Assembly: GCA_001771065.1 (NCBI GenBank)
Contig: MESQ01000001.1
Location: 1 to 64,000 of the forward strand
DNA: 64,000 nucleotides
Reading direction: 5' to 3'
Origin: Burkholderiales bacterium RIFOXYD12_FULL_59_19
Lineage (GTDB): Bacteria > Pseudomonadota > Gammaproteobacteria > Burkholderiales > Burkholderiaceae_C
The position numbers and the translations under genes are program-made. Each line of letters opens with the position of its first letter. Position 1 is the stretch's first letter. The notes below the pieces were generated by a model. The model saw only the letters and a program-made list of their open reading frames with translations. It was not told the origin of the DNA and ran no database searches. Below are positions 9,125 through 18,121 of this stretch, piece after piece.

Positions 9125-9144
9125 TACTGTTGAAAAACACAGTA
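9125..9144. promoter_or_regulatory. LexA operator (SOS box) of the imuA operon
   Basis: TACTGTTGAAAAACACAGTA contains CTGT-N8-ACAG, the exact SOS-box consensus, and the flanking TA/TA extends the palindrome. It lies just upstream of the imuA ATG (9103). lexA itself is in this window. Confidence 0.93.
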
Positions 9145-9169
9145 TAGCCAGATTGGAACTTTGTAGGGG

Positions 9170-10171
9170 TCAAAATACCAGTGCCTGCGCGGCAATGTCC
9201 AGCGATTGCAGGCGCAGCGCCGGGTCAAAAATATCGCACACCAGCATGAACTCATCGGCCTGCGTCTGCTGCGCCAGGGCCGTCAGCCCGGCACGCACCT
9301 TGTCCGGGCCACCGATGACCGCCGCACCCAAAAAGTCGTTGATGGCAGCGCGCTCCTGGGGGTGCAGCTGTTGCATGAAGTGCTTGACTGGCGGTTGCAG
9401 CGGCCTGCGGTCGCCGGTCAGGATGCCGAGCACACGCTGGTAGGTGCTGCTGGCCAGAAATTCGGCCTCGTCATCGCTGGGGGCCGCGATCAAGGGCACG
9501 CCGATCACCACGTACGGCTGGCTCAAAACCTTGGACGGCTTGAACAAGCGCCGGTACAGATCAATGGCCGCCAGCATCATGCGGGGGGCAAAGTGCGAGG
9601 CAAAGGCGTAGGGCAGGCCACGTTCTGCCGCCAGTTGGGCCGAAAACAGGCTGGAACCCAGCAGCCAGATCGGCACCTCGGTCCCGGCGCCCGGCATGGC
9701 AACGATGCGCTGGCCAGGCTGCACCGGTCCCAGCAGATGCTGCAGCTCAGTGACATCGCGCGGAAAGTCCTGCTCGGTCTCGACCCGGTCGCGGCGCAGG
9801 GCCTGCATGGTGAGCCGGTCGGTACCCGGTGCCCGGCCCAAGCCAAGATCAATGCGGTTGGGATACAACTCGGCAAGCGTGCCAAAGGCTTCGGCCACCA
9901 CCAGTGGCGCATGGTTGGGCAGCATGATGCCGCCCGAGCCCACCCGAATGTGCTGCGTGCCCCCGGCAAGGTAGCCTACCAACACGGCCGTGGCCGAACT
10001 GGCAATACTGGCCATGTTGTGGTGTTCGGCCACCCAGTACCGGGTAAAGCCCAGCGCCTCGGCATGTTGCGCGGTGCGTAAAGCCGTGGCCAGCGCCTGT
10101 GCCACCGTGCCGCCTTCACGCAGGGAGACCAGGTCCAGCATGGACAGGGCGGTTTTATGCAGTGGATTCAT
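9170..10171 (-). CDS. Luciferase-like (LLM class) flavin-dependent oxidoreductase
   Basis: This 333-residue protein belongs to the bacterial luciferase-like monooxygenase family, closest in pattern to the YhbW/LuxA-like TIM-barrel proteins. Typical segments are [18 protein letters not shown] (about residues 41-58), [20 protein letters not shown] and [12 protein letters not shown]. It probably uses reduced flavin, but the substrate is unknown. Its start overlaps the stop of the upstream exonuclease/GIY-YIG gene by 4 nt (10168-10171), suggesting translational coupling. It ends about 25 nt before the imuA SOS box and is transcribed toward it, so read-through into the SOS operon is possible. Confidence 0.88.
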   Translation of the reverse strand: MNPLHKTALSMLDLVSLREGGTVAQALATALRTAQHAEALGFTRYWVAEHHNMASIASSATAVLVGYLAGGTQHIRVGSGGIMLPNHAPLVVAEAFGTLAELYPNRIDLGLGRAPGTDRLTMQALRRDRVETEQDFPRDVTELQHLLGPVQPGQRIVAMPGAGTEVPIWLLGSSLFSAQLAAERGLPYAFASHFAPRMMLAAIDLYRRLFKPSKVLSQPYVVIGVPLIAAPSDDEAEFLASSTYQRVLGILTGDRRPLQPPVKHFMQQLHPQERAAINDFLGAAVIGGPDKVRAGLTALAQQTQADEFMLVCDIFDPALRLQSLDIAAQALVF

Positions 10172-11598
10172 GGTGTTGTCTCAGTGAATGGCGATGCGGG
10201 AAATTTCAGCAGCTTGAGCTGGCCCTGGCCCGGCACCAGCAGGTGCTTGAGGGCCAGGCGGTAGCTGTCCAGGTTAAAGGCCAGCGGCTCTGTTCGGCTG
10301 TGTAATGCCTCGTGCAGGTCCTCGTCAGAGTGCACCGTGGTCAGGTGACACCATTGGTCAAACAGGTGGATGTCGGTGCGCCCGGTGTGCGGGTTGTGTT
10401 CGCGCAAACCCACTTTGCCGGCAAAAGGCCAGACCTGCAGTTTGTTGCCAACCAGCGCCATTTGCAGGCGCAGGTGGTGGCGCTCGGGTGCCTCTTCGCC
10501 ACAACACACACCCTTGCACTGGCCAATCTGGTGGGCAAAACAGCGGCCCTTGCCCGACTCCAGCCCCAGTGCCTGCAGGCACAAACCCTGCGTTTGGGCG
10601 AGCTCGCGCAATTGGCTTTGGGCCTGGTTTTTGGAACGGTAGGGGCCGTACAGCGCGCCAAGTTGTTCCGGCGCCAGCGCGCTGCCACGCACCAGCGTCA
10701 ACAGCGGCCGGCTGTTGGGGTTGGGCTCAAGCCGCCAGGCGCACAGCTCGCCATCGCGGCGCAACTGGCGATTGTGAACGGGTTGGTGCGCCTTGATCAG
10801 CCGTGATTCCAGCAACAGGGCACCGAGTTCACCGGCGGTCTCGATCCATTCAAGGCGCCTGATTTCATGCGCAATACGCATCTCGCGGGCGTTGCGGCTG
10901 GCCGCCTGAAAGTGCGACATCACCCGGCTGCGTAGTTTGACGCTTTTACCGACGTACAGCGGCAGTGGGCTGTCGCCGTAAAAAAGGTAAACCCCGGGTG
11001 TGTCGGGAATGTCCGCGACGTTGGTATCGAGCTGCGGTGGCAGCGCCGCGCTGCCTTGTAACAAACTTTGCGCATGGCCTGCCACATGGTCAGCACCCAG
11101 CTCGGTTTGTGCCAGGTTAAGCCAGCTTTGCATCACCTCCACATCGCCCATGGCGCGGTGCCGGGCGGTGCTGGTCAGGCCGTGGCGCTGCATGATGGCA
11201 TCCAGACAGTGGCCCTTGAACTGCGGGTACAACAGCCGCGACAAGCGCACCGTGCACAGGGTTTTGACGCGCAACGCCACGTCGATCCGATGCAATTCAT
11301 TGAGCAGAAAACCGTGGTCAAAACGCACGTTGTGGGCCACCAGCACCGCACCGTCAAGCAGGGCCAGCAGTTCATGGGCCACCTCGGAAAAACGCGGGGC
11401 ACTGGCCACCATGCTGTTGCTGATACCGGTGAGTTGCTCAATGAAGTTTGAGACAGACACCCCCGGATTCACCAGGGTGCTCCAGCGCGACACCTCCACC
11501 CCTTGCTCCACCCGCACGGCGGCAATTTCGGTGATGCGGTCATGCACCGGGTTGCCCCCGGTGGTTTCCAGGTCAAGCAGCACATAGCAGGGCAGCAT
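10168..11598 (-). CDS. DnaQ-like 3'-5' exonuclease fused to a GIY-YIG nuclease (Cho/UvrC-like)
   Basis: This is a two-domain nuclease of 476 residues. The N-terminal DEDD exonuclease domain (about 1-170) shows [20 protein letters not shown] with the catalytic Asp and Glu, and [17 protein letters not shown] endonuclease domain (about 195-280) shows [20 protein letters not shown], as in UvrC and Cho. The C-terminal part has a Cys-rich segment ([15 protein letters not shown]). Proteins of this architecture are taken to act in nucleotide excision repair, incising like Cho, but the exact reaction here is inferred. The stop overlaps the start of the downstream luciferase-like gene. Confidence 0.88.
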   Translation of the reverse strand: MLPCYVLLDLETTGGNPVHDRITEIAAVRVEQGVEVSRWSTLVNPGVSVSNFIEQLTGISNSMVASAPRFSEVAHELLALLDGAVLVAHNVRFDHGFLLNELHRIDVALRVKTLCTVRLSRLLYPQFKGHCLDAIMQRHGLTSTARHRAMGDVEVMQSWLNLAQTELGADHVAGHAQSLLQGSAALPPQLDTNVADIPDTPGVYLFYGDSPLPLYVGKSVKLRSRVMSHFQAASRNAREMRIAHEIRRLEWIETAGELGALLLESRLIKAHQPVHNRQLRRDGELCAWRLEPNPNSRPLLTLVRGSALAPEQLGALYGPYRSKNQAQSQLRELAQTQGLCLQALGLESGKGRCFAHQIGQCKGVCCGEEAPERHHLRLQMALVGNKLQVWPFAGKVGLREHNPHTGRTDIHLFDQWCHLTTVHSDEDLHEALHSRTEPLAFNLDSYRLALKHLLVPGQGQLKLLKFPASPFTETTP

Positions 11599-11619
11599 GG
11601 CGTGTGGCCTCAGCGCCGC

Positions 11620-12165
11620 TTAAACAATGTCAAAGACATGAATGGCGTAGCGGCCCTGGCGGCGGTCGGTAAAAAAACGTTTCAGGGTTTCGCCCACGGT
11701 CCGGAAGGCGATCTCGTCCCAGGGAATTTCATGCTCGGCAAACAAACGCGCCTCCAGCGTTTCAAAGCCCGGGTTAAACTGGTCACTGAGCAACTGGGCG
11801 CGATAAAACAGGTGGACCTGCCCAACGCGCGGAATGTTCACCATCGAGAAAAACTCGCCCATCTCAAACTGCGCGCCAGACTCTTCCAGGGTTTCGCGCG
11901 CCGCACCTTCGCTCACGGTCTCATTGAGCTCCATGAACCCCGCAGGCAGCGTCCACTTACCCCAGCGCGGCTCGATGTTGCGCTTGCACAGCAGCACCTT
12001 GTCGCCCAGGATCGGAATGGTGCCCACCACGTTGAGCGGGTTTTCGTAGTGCACGGTCTGGCAGGTCGGGCACACCGCACGGTGTTTGGTGTCGCCATCG
12101 TCCGGCAGCCGATACACCACAGCCGTGCCACAGTTTTTGCAGTGTTTGATCGGGGGGCGGTGCAT
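11620..12165 (-). CDS. Nudix hydrolase with N-terminal zinc ribbon
   Basis: The protein has 181 residues. An N-terminal zinc ribbon (CKNCG at about 9-13 and CPTC at about 32-35) is followed by a Nudix fold with the full box GFMELNETVSEGAARETLEE ending ESG. This layout is typical of NudC-like or ADP-sugar/NADH-type Nudix hydrolases, which split nucleoside diphosphate linkages. The zinc ribbon narrows the group but not the substrate. The gene lies 21 nt upstream of the exonuclease/GIY-YIG gene and 4 nt downstream of the FAH-family gene on the same strand, so this looks like one operon. Confidence 0.9.
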   Translation of the reverse strand: MHRPPIKHCKNCGTAVVYRLPDDGDTKHRAVCPTCQTVHYENPLNVVGTIPILGDKVLLCKRNIEPRWGKWTLPAGFMELNETVSEGAARETLEESGAQFEMGEFFSMVNIPRVGQVHLFYRAQLLSDQFNPGFETLEARLFAEHEIPWDEIAFRTVGETLKRFFTDRRQGRYAIHVFDIV

Positions 12166-12169
12166 GAAC

Positions 12170-12865
12170 TTAAACCACCTTCAATTCAATGTCTGTCAGG
12201 CCGCTGATGCTGCCTTTGAGCGTGTCGCCCGGCACCACAGCGCCCACGCCGGCCGGAGTGCCGGTGTAGATCAGGTCGCCGGGCTGCAGTTCCCAGGCGG
12301 CGGAGAGCTGGCAAATGGTCTCGGCAATGGTCCAGATCAGCTGTTCCACCGTGCTGTTTTGGCGAATAGCCTGGTTGACCTGCAGGCTGATGGCGGCGTG
12401 GGTGATGTCGCCCGCCGCCTCTTTGGGGGTGATCGGGCCAATCGGGGCCGAGTAGTCAAAGCCCTTGCCAATACACCACGGGCGGCCCTGGGCCTTCATC
12501 TCGTTTTGCAGGTCGCGCCGGGTCATGTCCAGACCCACGGCATAGCCAAAAATATGGTTTTCAGCCTGTTCCACCGGTATGTTTTTGCCGCCGGTACCAA
12601 TCGCCACCACCAGTTCAATTTCATGGTGCAGGTTCTTGGTCAGGCTGGGGTAGGGCAGCGGCGTGAGACTGCCGGGAGCCGCCAGCAGCACCGCATCGGC
12701 CGGCTTCATGAAGAAAAAGGGCGGCTCGCGCCCGCTGTGGCCCATCTCCTGGGCGTGATCAACGTAATTGCGACCGACGCAGTAGATGCGGTGTACCGGA
12801 AACTGTGCGCTGGTACCAACCACCGGCACGGTCACGCTGGGCGCGGGGGAGAAGACAGTGTTCAT
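12170..12865 (-). CDS. Fumarylacetoacetate hydrolase (FAH) family protein
   Basis: This is a 231-residue single-domain FAH-family enzyme. I chose ATG 12865 (MNTVFSPAPS) because an upstream in-frame start would run through the whole next gene. Family motifs are present: IYCVGRNYVDHAQEMG, PFFFMKPADAVL, the metal-binding HHEIELVVAIG and FGYAVGLDMTRRDLQ. Members act as fumarylpyruvate hydrolases, acylpyruvases or oxaloacetate decarboxylases, cleaving C-C bonds in 2,4-diketo acids with a divalent metal. Which of these applies is not visible. It ends 4 nt before the Nudix gene. Confidence 0.88.
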   Translation of the reverse strand: MNTVFSPAPSVTVPVVGTSAQFPVHRIYCVGRNYVDHAQEMGHSGREPPFFFMKPADAVLLAAPGSLTPLPYPSLTKNLHHEIELVVAIGTGGKNIPVEQAENHIFGYAVGLDMTRRDLQNEMKAQGRPWCIGKGFDYSAPIGPITPKEAAGDITHAAISLQVNQAIRQNSTVEQLIWTIAETICQLSAAWELQPGDLIYTGTPAGVGAVVPGDTLKGSISGLTDIELKVV

Positions 12866-12884
12866 GGTGGCCCTTAAAGATGCA

Positions 12885-13187
12885 TCAAGCCGACTTGGCG
12901 ACCAGCTCGAAGTGTTCCACCACCGGGGGGGTGGCAAAAAATGGCCCAACGATGGCACGCCACTCAGCAAACGCCGGGGAACCCCTGAACCCCACGGTGT
13001 GGTTTTCCAGCGTGGTCCAGAAAATTTGCAAAATATAGCGTTGCGGGTTTTCAATGCAGTGGTTCACCTTGAAACCCTCAAATCCTTCTGCATGGGCAAT
13101 GACGGTTTTCAGGCCACGTTGGATGGCCTCTTCAAAGGCGACGTTCTGGCCGGGTTGGATCGAAAAGTCGGCGAGTTCAAGAATCAT
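12885..13187 (-). CDS. Small antibiotic-biosynthesis-monooxygenase (ABM) family protein
   Basis: This 100-residue product has the dimeric ferredoxin-like ABM fold: an N-terminal strand MILELADFSI, a helix, FEGFKVNHCIENPQRYIL, and a C-terminal segment ending FFATPPVVEHFELV. I use ATG 13187 because it has a GGAG ribosome site at good spacing, while the longer frame to 13310 starts in non-family sequence. Such proteins are quinol or haem-related oxygenases or have unknown roles. It lies 19 nt upstream of the FAH gene on the same strand. Confidence 0.8.
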   Translation of the reverse strand: MILELADFSIQPGQNVAFEEAIQRGLKTVIAHAEGFEGFKVNHCIENPQRYILQIFWTTLENHTVGFRGSPAFAEWRAIVGPFFATPPVVEHFELVAKSA

Positions 13188-13316
13188 AAAAATCTCCGCT
13201 GGGGGTGGTTTAATTTGCCAACTTGCGAGTCTAGCGTTTTCAATCCGGCCGAATCTGCCAGATACCGCAAACCGACCTTGAACCCTGTGATGCGGACCTG
13301 CACGCGCCATGGTCTT

Positions 13317-13390
13317 GGGCGGACTTCAGTCCGCCAGGTCGACTGAAGTCGACCCTACAACACCCCTACAACACCCCTACAACACCCCCA
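13317..13390. repeat. Palindromic repeat copy 2, with 11-nt tandem tail
   Basis: The core GGCGGACTTCAGTCCGCC is followed by the complementary-orientation core GGTCGACTGAAGTCGACC. Three tandem copies of CCCTACAACAC follow (13353-13385). The element lies between the divergent ABM and ycaO genes. Confidence 0.9.
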
Positions 13391-13433
13391 AATGCTGAGC
13401 AAATACCAATGAAGCATGAGGTATGCTGGGGAT

Positions 13434-15161
13434 ATGAACCACACCACTTTTATTCCTGGCAAAGATGCCGCCCTTGAAACCACCATCAGCATCCTGCAAG
13501 GCAAGCTGCAAGCCCTGGGTTTCCACATTGAAGAACGCAGCTGGCTTAACCCGGTTGACGGCATCTGGTCGGTCCATATCCGCGACCGCGACTGCCCGCT
13601 GCTGTTTGCCAACGGCAAGGGCGCCAGCCGCCTGGCCTGCCTGGCCAGCGCCCTGGGCGAGTTTGTTGAGCGCCTGTCGACCCATTATTTCTGGACCCAT
13701 TTTTACCTCGGCCCCGACGTCACCACGCGCGCCCATGTGCATTTCCCGCAAGAGCGCTGGTTTGATGTGCCTGAAGATGAGTCCTGGCCTGCCGAATTGC
13801 TCACGCCCGAATTACACACGCTGTACAACCCGCAAAGCAACATCGACGCCAGCAACCTGGTCGATTTCAACTCGGGCGCATCCGAGCGCGGCATCTGCGC
13901 CCTGCCATACGTGCGCCAAAGCGACGGCAAGACCGTTTATTTCCCGGTCAACCTGATCGGCAACCTGTACGTCAGCAACGGCATGTCGGCCGGCAACACC
14001 CAGATGGAGGCGCGCACCCAAGCGCTGTCCGAGATTTTCGAGCGTGCCATCAAGGCCCGCATCATCAGCCAGGGCCTGTGCCTGCCCGACGTGCCCGAGG
14101 TCGTCATTGCCCGCTACCCGCGTATTGCGCGTGGCATTGCCGCGCTGCGCGAGGCCGGTTTTGGCATTCTGGTCAAGGACGCATCGCTGGGCGGCCAGTA
14201 CCCGGTGATGAATGTCACGCTGCTGAACCCGCTCGACCAGGGCTGTTTTGCCAGCTTTGGCGCGCACCCGCGTTTTGAAGTGGCGCTGGAACGTGCGCTC
14301 ACCGAACTGCTGCAGGGGCGCGCGCTTGATGCCTTGTCGGGCTTTCCGGCCCCCGGCTTTGACCTGGAAGAGGCAGCCAGTTCCACCAACATCGAGATCC
14401 ATTTTGTCGACTCCAGCGGCGTCATCCACTGGAAATTTCTGGGTGACGTGCCTGACTTTGAGTTTGTCGACTGGAACTTCAGCAGCACCACGGCCGAAGA
14501 CTACGCCTGGAGCCTGGCGCGCCTGCACCACGACGGCCACGAGGTCTACATGGCCGACTTCGCGCAGCTCGGCGTTTACGCCTGTCGCATTCTGGTGCCG
14601 GGCTTGTCCGAGATCTATCCCGTTGACGACCTGGAGTTCGAGAACAACAGCATCGCCAACCCTTTCCGCGAAGCTGTGTTGAACCTGCCCGACCTCGACG
14701 ACGAAGAATGTGCCGACCTGCTGGAAACCCTGAACGAATCCAACCTGGCCGACCACCGCCCGGTGGCAGGCCTGATTGGCCTGGCAGCCGATGCCGGCTC
14801 GTTCTGGAGCGACCTGCGCCTGGGTGAACTCAAAACCCTGCTGGCGCTGGCCGTGGGCGACGAAGCCGCCACGCTCGAAGGCTGCGAATGGATTCTGAAC
14901 TTCGACCAGGTCAACCCGCAGCGCAAGCGCGTGTACGCCTGCATCCAGAACCTCATCAATTTTGCCGATATTGGCGACAGCGGCCCTTACCTGGACACCC
15001 TGGCGCTGCTCTATGGTGCCGGCCCGCTGGCACAAGCCCACGCGCTCATCATGCAGGAAGACCGCTTCATGGGCCTGGGTGCCCCCGGCCTGGCGCTGGA
15101 CGGCTGCGAGATGCACCACAAACTGCTGGCCGCCTACGACAAGATCCATGCCGCCGTTTGA
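13434..15161 (+). CDS. ycaO: YcaO-domain protein (ribosomal protein S12 methylthiolation accessory type)
   Basis: The 575-residue product matches full-length E. coli-type YcaO (about 586 residues), which has an ATP-dependent YcaO domain and a C-terminal helical extension. Recognisable parts are GKGASRLACLASALGEFVER (about 62-81), the MSAGNTQMEARTQALSEIFE segment with ATP-contacting Glu residues, and SSTNIEIHFVDSSG. In E. coli it is linked to RimO-dependent beta-methylthiolation of S12. No azole or thioamide peptide precursor or partner dehydrogenase is adjacent, so a natural-product role is not supported. ATG 13434 is preferred; ATG 13416 would add six residues. The 3' end overlaps the proposed start of pgeF by 14 nt. 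Confidence 0.9.
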   Translation: MNHTTFIPGKDAALETTISILQGKLQALGFHIEERSWLNPVDGIWSVHIRDRDCPLLFANGKGASRLACLASALGEFVERLSTHYFWTHFYLGPDVTTRAHVHFPQERWFDVPEDESWPAELLTPELHTLYNPQSNIDASNLVDFNSGASERGICALPYVRQSDGKTVYFPVNLIGNLYVSNGMSAGNTQMEARTQALSEIFERAIKARIISQGLCLPDVPEVVIARYPRIARGIAALREAGFGILVKDASLGGQYPVMNVTLLNPLDQGCFASFGAHPRFEVALERALTELLQGRALDALSGFPAPGFDLEEAASSTNIEIHFVDSSGVIHWKFLGDVPDFEFVDWNFSSTTAEDYAWSLARLHHDGHEVYMADFAQLGVYACRILVPGLSEIYPVDDLEFENNSIANPFREAVLNLPDLDDEECADLLETLNESNLADHRPVAGLIGLAADAGSFWSDLRLGELKTLLALAVGDEAATLEGCEWILNFDQVNPQRKRVYACIQNLINFADIGDSGPYLDTLALLYGAGPLAQAHALIMQEDRFMGLGAPGLALDGCEMHHKLLAAYDKIHAAV

Positions 15162-16032
15162 TGATGTCCCCGTTGTGGGGTCGACTGTAGGGTCGACTTC
15201 AGTCGACCATGACGGTTGTAGGGTCGACTTCAGTCGACCTGGCGGACTGAAGTCCGCCCTACAGGGCCTACAGGGTTTTCTTCTACCTGACTGGCCGGCG
15301 CCCGCTGGTGTGCGGGCGGTGTACACCACGCGCTCGGGCGGGGTATCTGATGCGCCTTATGACAGTCTGAACCTGGGTGACCATGTGGGTGATGACCTTG
15401 TCCACGTGGCGGCCAACCGGGTGATTTTTCAGCAGGCCATCGGCGCACACCCGGTATTTTTGAACCAGGTCCACAGCACCCAGGTGGTGCCACTGGATGC
15501 CACCACCCCGGACGGTACCGTGGCCGACGCCTGTCTGACCGACCAGCCGGGCCTGGCCTGCACCGTGATGGTGGCCGACTGCCTGCCGGTACTGTTCACC
15601 ACCGCCGATGGCCACCGGGTGGCTGCAGCCCATGCGGGCTGGCGCGGGCTGGCCGGGCAGGGCGACATGGGCATTCTTGAGGCAACGGTCAAGCACATGC
15701 AGGCCAATGCGATGCAGACCAATAACATCCTCGCCTGGCTGGGGCCGTGTATTGGCCCGCAGGTCTTTGAGGTGGGTGATGAGGTGCGCGCCGCTTTCAC
15801 CACAAGCGATTCACAGGCGACCGAATGTTTTAAACCCCTGACACCGGGCAAATGGCTGGCTGACCTGGCCGCTCTGGCGCGCTTGCGGCTGCGTACCCTG
15901 GGCATCCAACAAATTTATGGCAACAACAGCAGTGCGCCCTGGTGCACGGTGGGCAATGCCTCACGCTTCTTTTCCTACCGGCGTGACCGCGTCACCGGCC
16001 GCTTCTGCGCCAGCATCTGGCTTGAGCGCTAA
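15148..16032 (+). CDS. pgeF: Purine nucleoside phosphorylase/polyphenol oxidase-family protein (PgeF/YfiH)
   Basis: Conserved sequence begins at LLPDWPAPAGVRAVYTTRSG (15277 on) and includes the metal-ligand motifs CTVMVADCLPVLF and AAAHAGWRGL, then WLGPCIGPQVFEVG. Homologues edit peptidoglycan precursors (PgeF) or act as zinc purine nucleoside phosphorylases (LACC1/YfiH). The start is the oddity: no ATG lies just before the conserved part. Instead a palindromic repeat is translated in frame ([14 protein letters not shown]). The nearest in-frame ATG is 15148, inside the end of ycaO, giving 294 residues; GTG 15175 is an alternative. Coupling to ycaO translation is plausible. The last 72 nt overlap the convergent small membrane-protein gene. 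Confidence 0.85.
   Translation: MPPFDDVPVVGSTVGSTSVDHDGCRVDFSRPGGLKSALQGLQGFLLPDWPAPAGVRAVYTTRSGGVSDAPYDSLNLGDHVGDDLVHVAANRVIFQQAIGAHPVFLNQVHSTQVVPLDATTPDGTVADACLTDQPGLACTVMVADCLPVLFTTADGHRVAAAHAGWRGLAGQGDMGILEATVKHMQANAMQTNNILAWLGPCIGPQVFEVGDEVRAAFTTSDSQATECFKPLTPGKWLADLAALARLRLRTLGIQQIYGNNSSAPWCTVGNASRFFSYRRDRVTGRFCASIWLER
15175..15275. repeat. Palindromic repeat copy 3, across the pgeF 5' region
   Basis: Two copies of GGTCGACTTCAGTCGACC are followed by GGCGGACTGAAGTCCGCC and two CCTACAGGG motifs. The block separates ycaO from the conserved coding part of pgeF. Confidence 0.9.
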
Positions 16033-16248
16033 AGCGGCCTGCGCAGCCTGCCGTTCGGCGTTCTCCTGCGCCTTGATGGCACGCCTGCGTGCTGGCGTTC
16101 CCATCACGTACAGCATCAGGGCCAGCGGCAGCACACCGTACAAAACAAAGGTGATGATGCCTCCCAACAGCGTGCCGCTGCTATGGGTAGCTTCAGCCAC
16201 GGCCATGAGAATGGCCACATAAAGCCAGGCAATTGCAACGATGTACAT
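15961..16248 (-). CDS. Small two-helix membrane protein, function unknown
   Basis: The 95-residue product has two likely membrane helices (about residues 3-18 and 28-50: LLGGIITFVLYGVLPLALML). A charged Ala-rich cytoplasmic tail follows (ARRRAIKAQENAERQAAQAA). It resembles conserved hypothetical proteins of Burkholderiales found near phaC, although I do not know a function. Its 3' end overlaps the 3' end of pgeF by 72 nt on the opposite strand, and it is divergent from phaC. Confidence 0.65.
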   Translation of the reverse strand: MYIVAIAWLYVAILMAVAEATHSSGTLLGGIITFVLYGVLPLALMLYVMGTPARRRAIKAQENAERQAAQAALALKPDAGAEAAGDAVTPVGKEA

Positions 16249-16357
16249 AGGGAAGACGGTATTTTTTGGATGAAAATCAGGTGATGTCAGGGTTTCGAAG
16301 GCCTTGGCCTAAGATACTATCGAAATTATTTTTTGACTACTTCAGATAAGGATACGC

Positions 16358-18082
16358 ATGAACGACAACGCTCAAGAACTTTGGCTGCAATCGGCACAAA
16401 ATCTACAGCAATCCTTGGCCGAAAGCTTGGGCAAAACCTTTGAGTCGTTTCGCAACATGGACCTAGGCGTTGCCAGTCCCAAACTGATGGCACCCACCGC
16501 CAAAGCGCCCAAGATCAAGTTCTCGGCCGAAAAACTACAACAACTGCAACAGCAGTTTCTGGCAGACGCTGCCGAGTTGTGGAGCAACAGCGCCCAGGGT
16601 AAACATCAGTTCGCCGACCGGCGCTTTGCCGACCCGGCCTGGGCGGCCAATCCCACCGCTGCATTCAATGCAGCTTCTTACCTGCTCAACGCCAAGACCC
16701 TCGCCCAGCTGTCTGAGGCGGTAGAAACCGACGCCAAAACCCGCGCCCGCATCCGCTTTGCCGTGGAGCAGATCACCGCTGCCTCGGCCCCCAGCAATTT
16801 CATGGCCCTCAACGCAGAAGCGCAAAAGAAAGCCATTGATACCCAGGGCCAGAGCATCGCCAAAGGCATCCAGAACCTGCTGCACGACATGCAGCAAGGC
16901 CATGTCTCGATGACCGATGAAAGCATTTTTGAAGTCGGTAAAAACGTCGCCACCACCGAAGGTGCCGTGGTCTTTGAGAACGAGCTGTTCCAGCTCATCG
17001 AATACAAACCGCTGACCGACACGGTCTTTGAGAAACCATTCCTGCTGTTCCCTCCGTCCATCAACAAGTTTTACATTCTTGACCTGCAGCCAGAAAATTC
17101 ACTGATCCGCTACGCCGTGGCGCAAGGTCACCGCACCTTTGTGGTGAGCTGGCGCAACCCCGATGCCTCACTGGCCAAGACCAGCTGGGACAACTACATC
17201 GAAAAAGCGATCATCAAGGCCATCAAGGTCACACAGGACATCACGGGCGCCAAAACCATCAACACCTTGGGCTTTTGCGTCGGTGGCACCATGATGGGCA
17301 GTGCCCTGGCGGTGCTGGCAGCGCGCGGCGAAAAACCGGTGGCCAGCGCCACCTTCCTCACCTCGATGCTCGACTTTGCCGACACCGGTGTGCTCGACAT
17401 CTTTATTGACGAAGGTTTTGTCAAATACCGCGAAAAGGAAATGGGCAAGGGTGGCCTCATGAAGGGCAAAGACCTGGCCATGACCTTCAGCTTTTTGCGC
17501 CCCAACGACCTGGTCTGGAATTATGTGGTGGGCAATTACCTCAAGGGCGAAACCCCGCCGCCGTTCGACCTGCTCTACTGGAACAGCGACTCCACCAACC
17601 TGCCGGGTCCGTTTTACGCCTGGTACCTGCGCAACACCTACCTCGAAAACAACCTCACCAAACCTGGCGCGGCCACGGTCTGCGGCGAAAAAGTCGACCT
17701 CAACCTGGTTGACATGCCGGTCTACATCTACGGCTCGCGCGAAGACCACATCGTGCCGATCGGCGGTGCTTACGCCTCTACCCAGTACCTGGGAGGTAAA
17801 AAGCGCTTTGTCATGGGCGCCTCTGGCCACATTGCAGGTGTCATCAACCCGCCGGCCAAGGGCAAACGCAGCCACTGGATCCGTGAAGACGGCAAGCTGC
17901 CAAAGTCCGTCGACCAATGGCTAGAGGGCGCTGCCGAGCACAAGGGCAGCTGGTGGACCGACTGGTCCAACTGGCTGGCCGCCCAGGCGGGCAAAGAAAT
18001 TGCCGCGCCCAAGAGCTACGGCAAAGGTAAATACAAGGCAATCGAACCCGCACCCGGTCGTTACGTACAAGCCAAGGCTTGA
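16358..18082 (+). CDS. phaC: Class I poly(3-hydroxyalkanoate) synthase
   Basis: This 574-residue enzyme polymerises (R)-3-hydroxyacyl-CoA to polyhydroxybutyrate on the granule surface. The lipase-like box GFCVGGT carries the nucleophilic Cys at about residue 307. The other triad residues are in GSREDHIVPIGGAY (Asp) and MGASGHIAGVINPP (His). The N-terminal domain and the NKFYILDLQPENSLIRY segment are class I features, and the length fits that class. AAGGAT precedes the ATG. phaA follows 39 nt downstream, so this is the first gene of a phaCAB operon as in Cupriavidus and relatives. Confidence 0.97.
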   Translation: MNDNAQELWLQSAQNLQQSLAESLGKTFESFRNMDLGVASPKLMAPTAKAPKIKFSAEKLQQLQQQFLADAAELWSNSAQGKHQFADRRFADPAWAANPTAAFNAASYLLNAKTLAQLSEAVETDAKTRARIRFAVEQITAASAPSNFMALNAEAQKKAIDTQGQSIAKGIQNLLHDMQQGHVSMTDESIFEVGKNVATTEGAVVFENELFQLIEYKPLTDTVFEKPFLLFPPSINKFYILDLQPENSLIRYAVAQGHRTFVVSWRNPDASLAKTSWDNYIEKAIIKAIKVTQDITGAKTINTLGFCVGGTMMGSALAVLAARGEKPVASATFLTSMLDFADTGVLDIFIDEGFVKYREKEMGKGGLMKGKDLAMTFSFLRPNDLVWNYVVGNYLKGETPPPFDLLYWNSDSTNLPGPFYAWYLRNTYLENNLTKPGAATVCGEKVDLNLVDMPVYIYGSREDHIVPIGGAYASTQYLGGKKRFVMGASGHIAGVINPPAKGKRSHWIREDGKLPKSVDQWLEGAAEHKGSWWTDWSNWLAAQAGKEIAAPKSYGKGKYKAIEPAPGRYVQAKA

Positions 18083-18121
18083 TTCTTTTCTTTTTTTAAA
18101 TCCATTCACAGAGGAAAACCC

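Noticed and set aside
13812-15329. Long minus-strand ORF of 505 codons
   Set aside because: It is antisense to ycaO in high-GC DNA, and its composition (Gln, Val, Gly-rich) is typical of shadow frames.
13434-16032. YcaO as part of a peptide natural-product cluster
   Set aside because: It has the length and C-terminal extension of the housekeeping type, and no precursor peptide or modifying partner is nearby.
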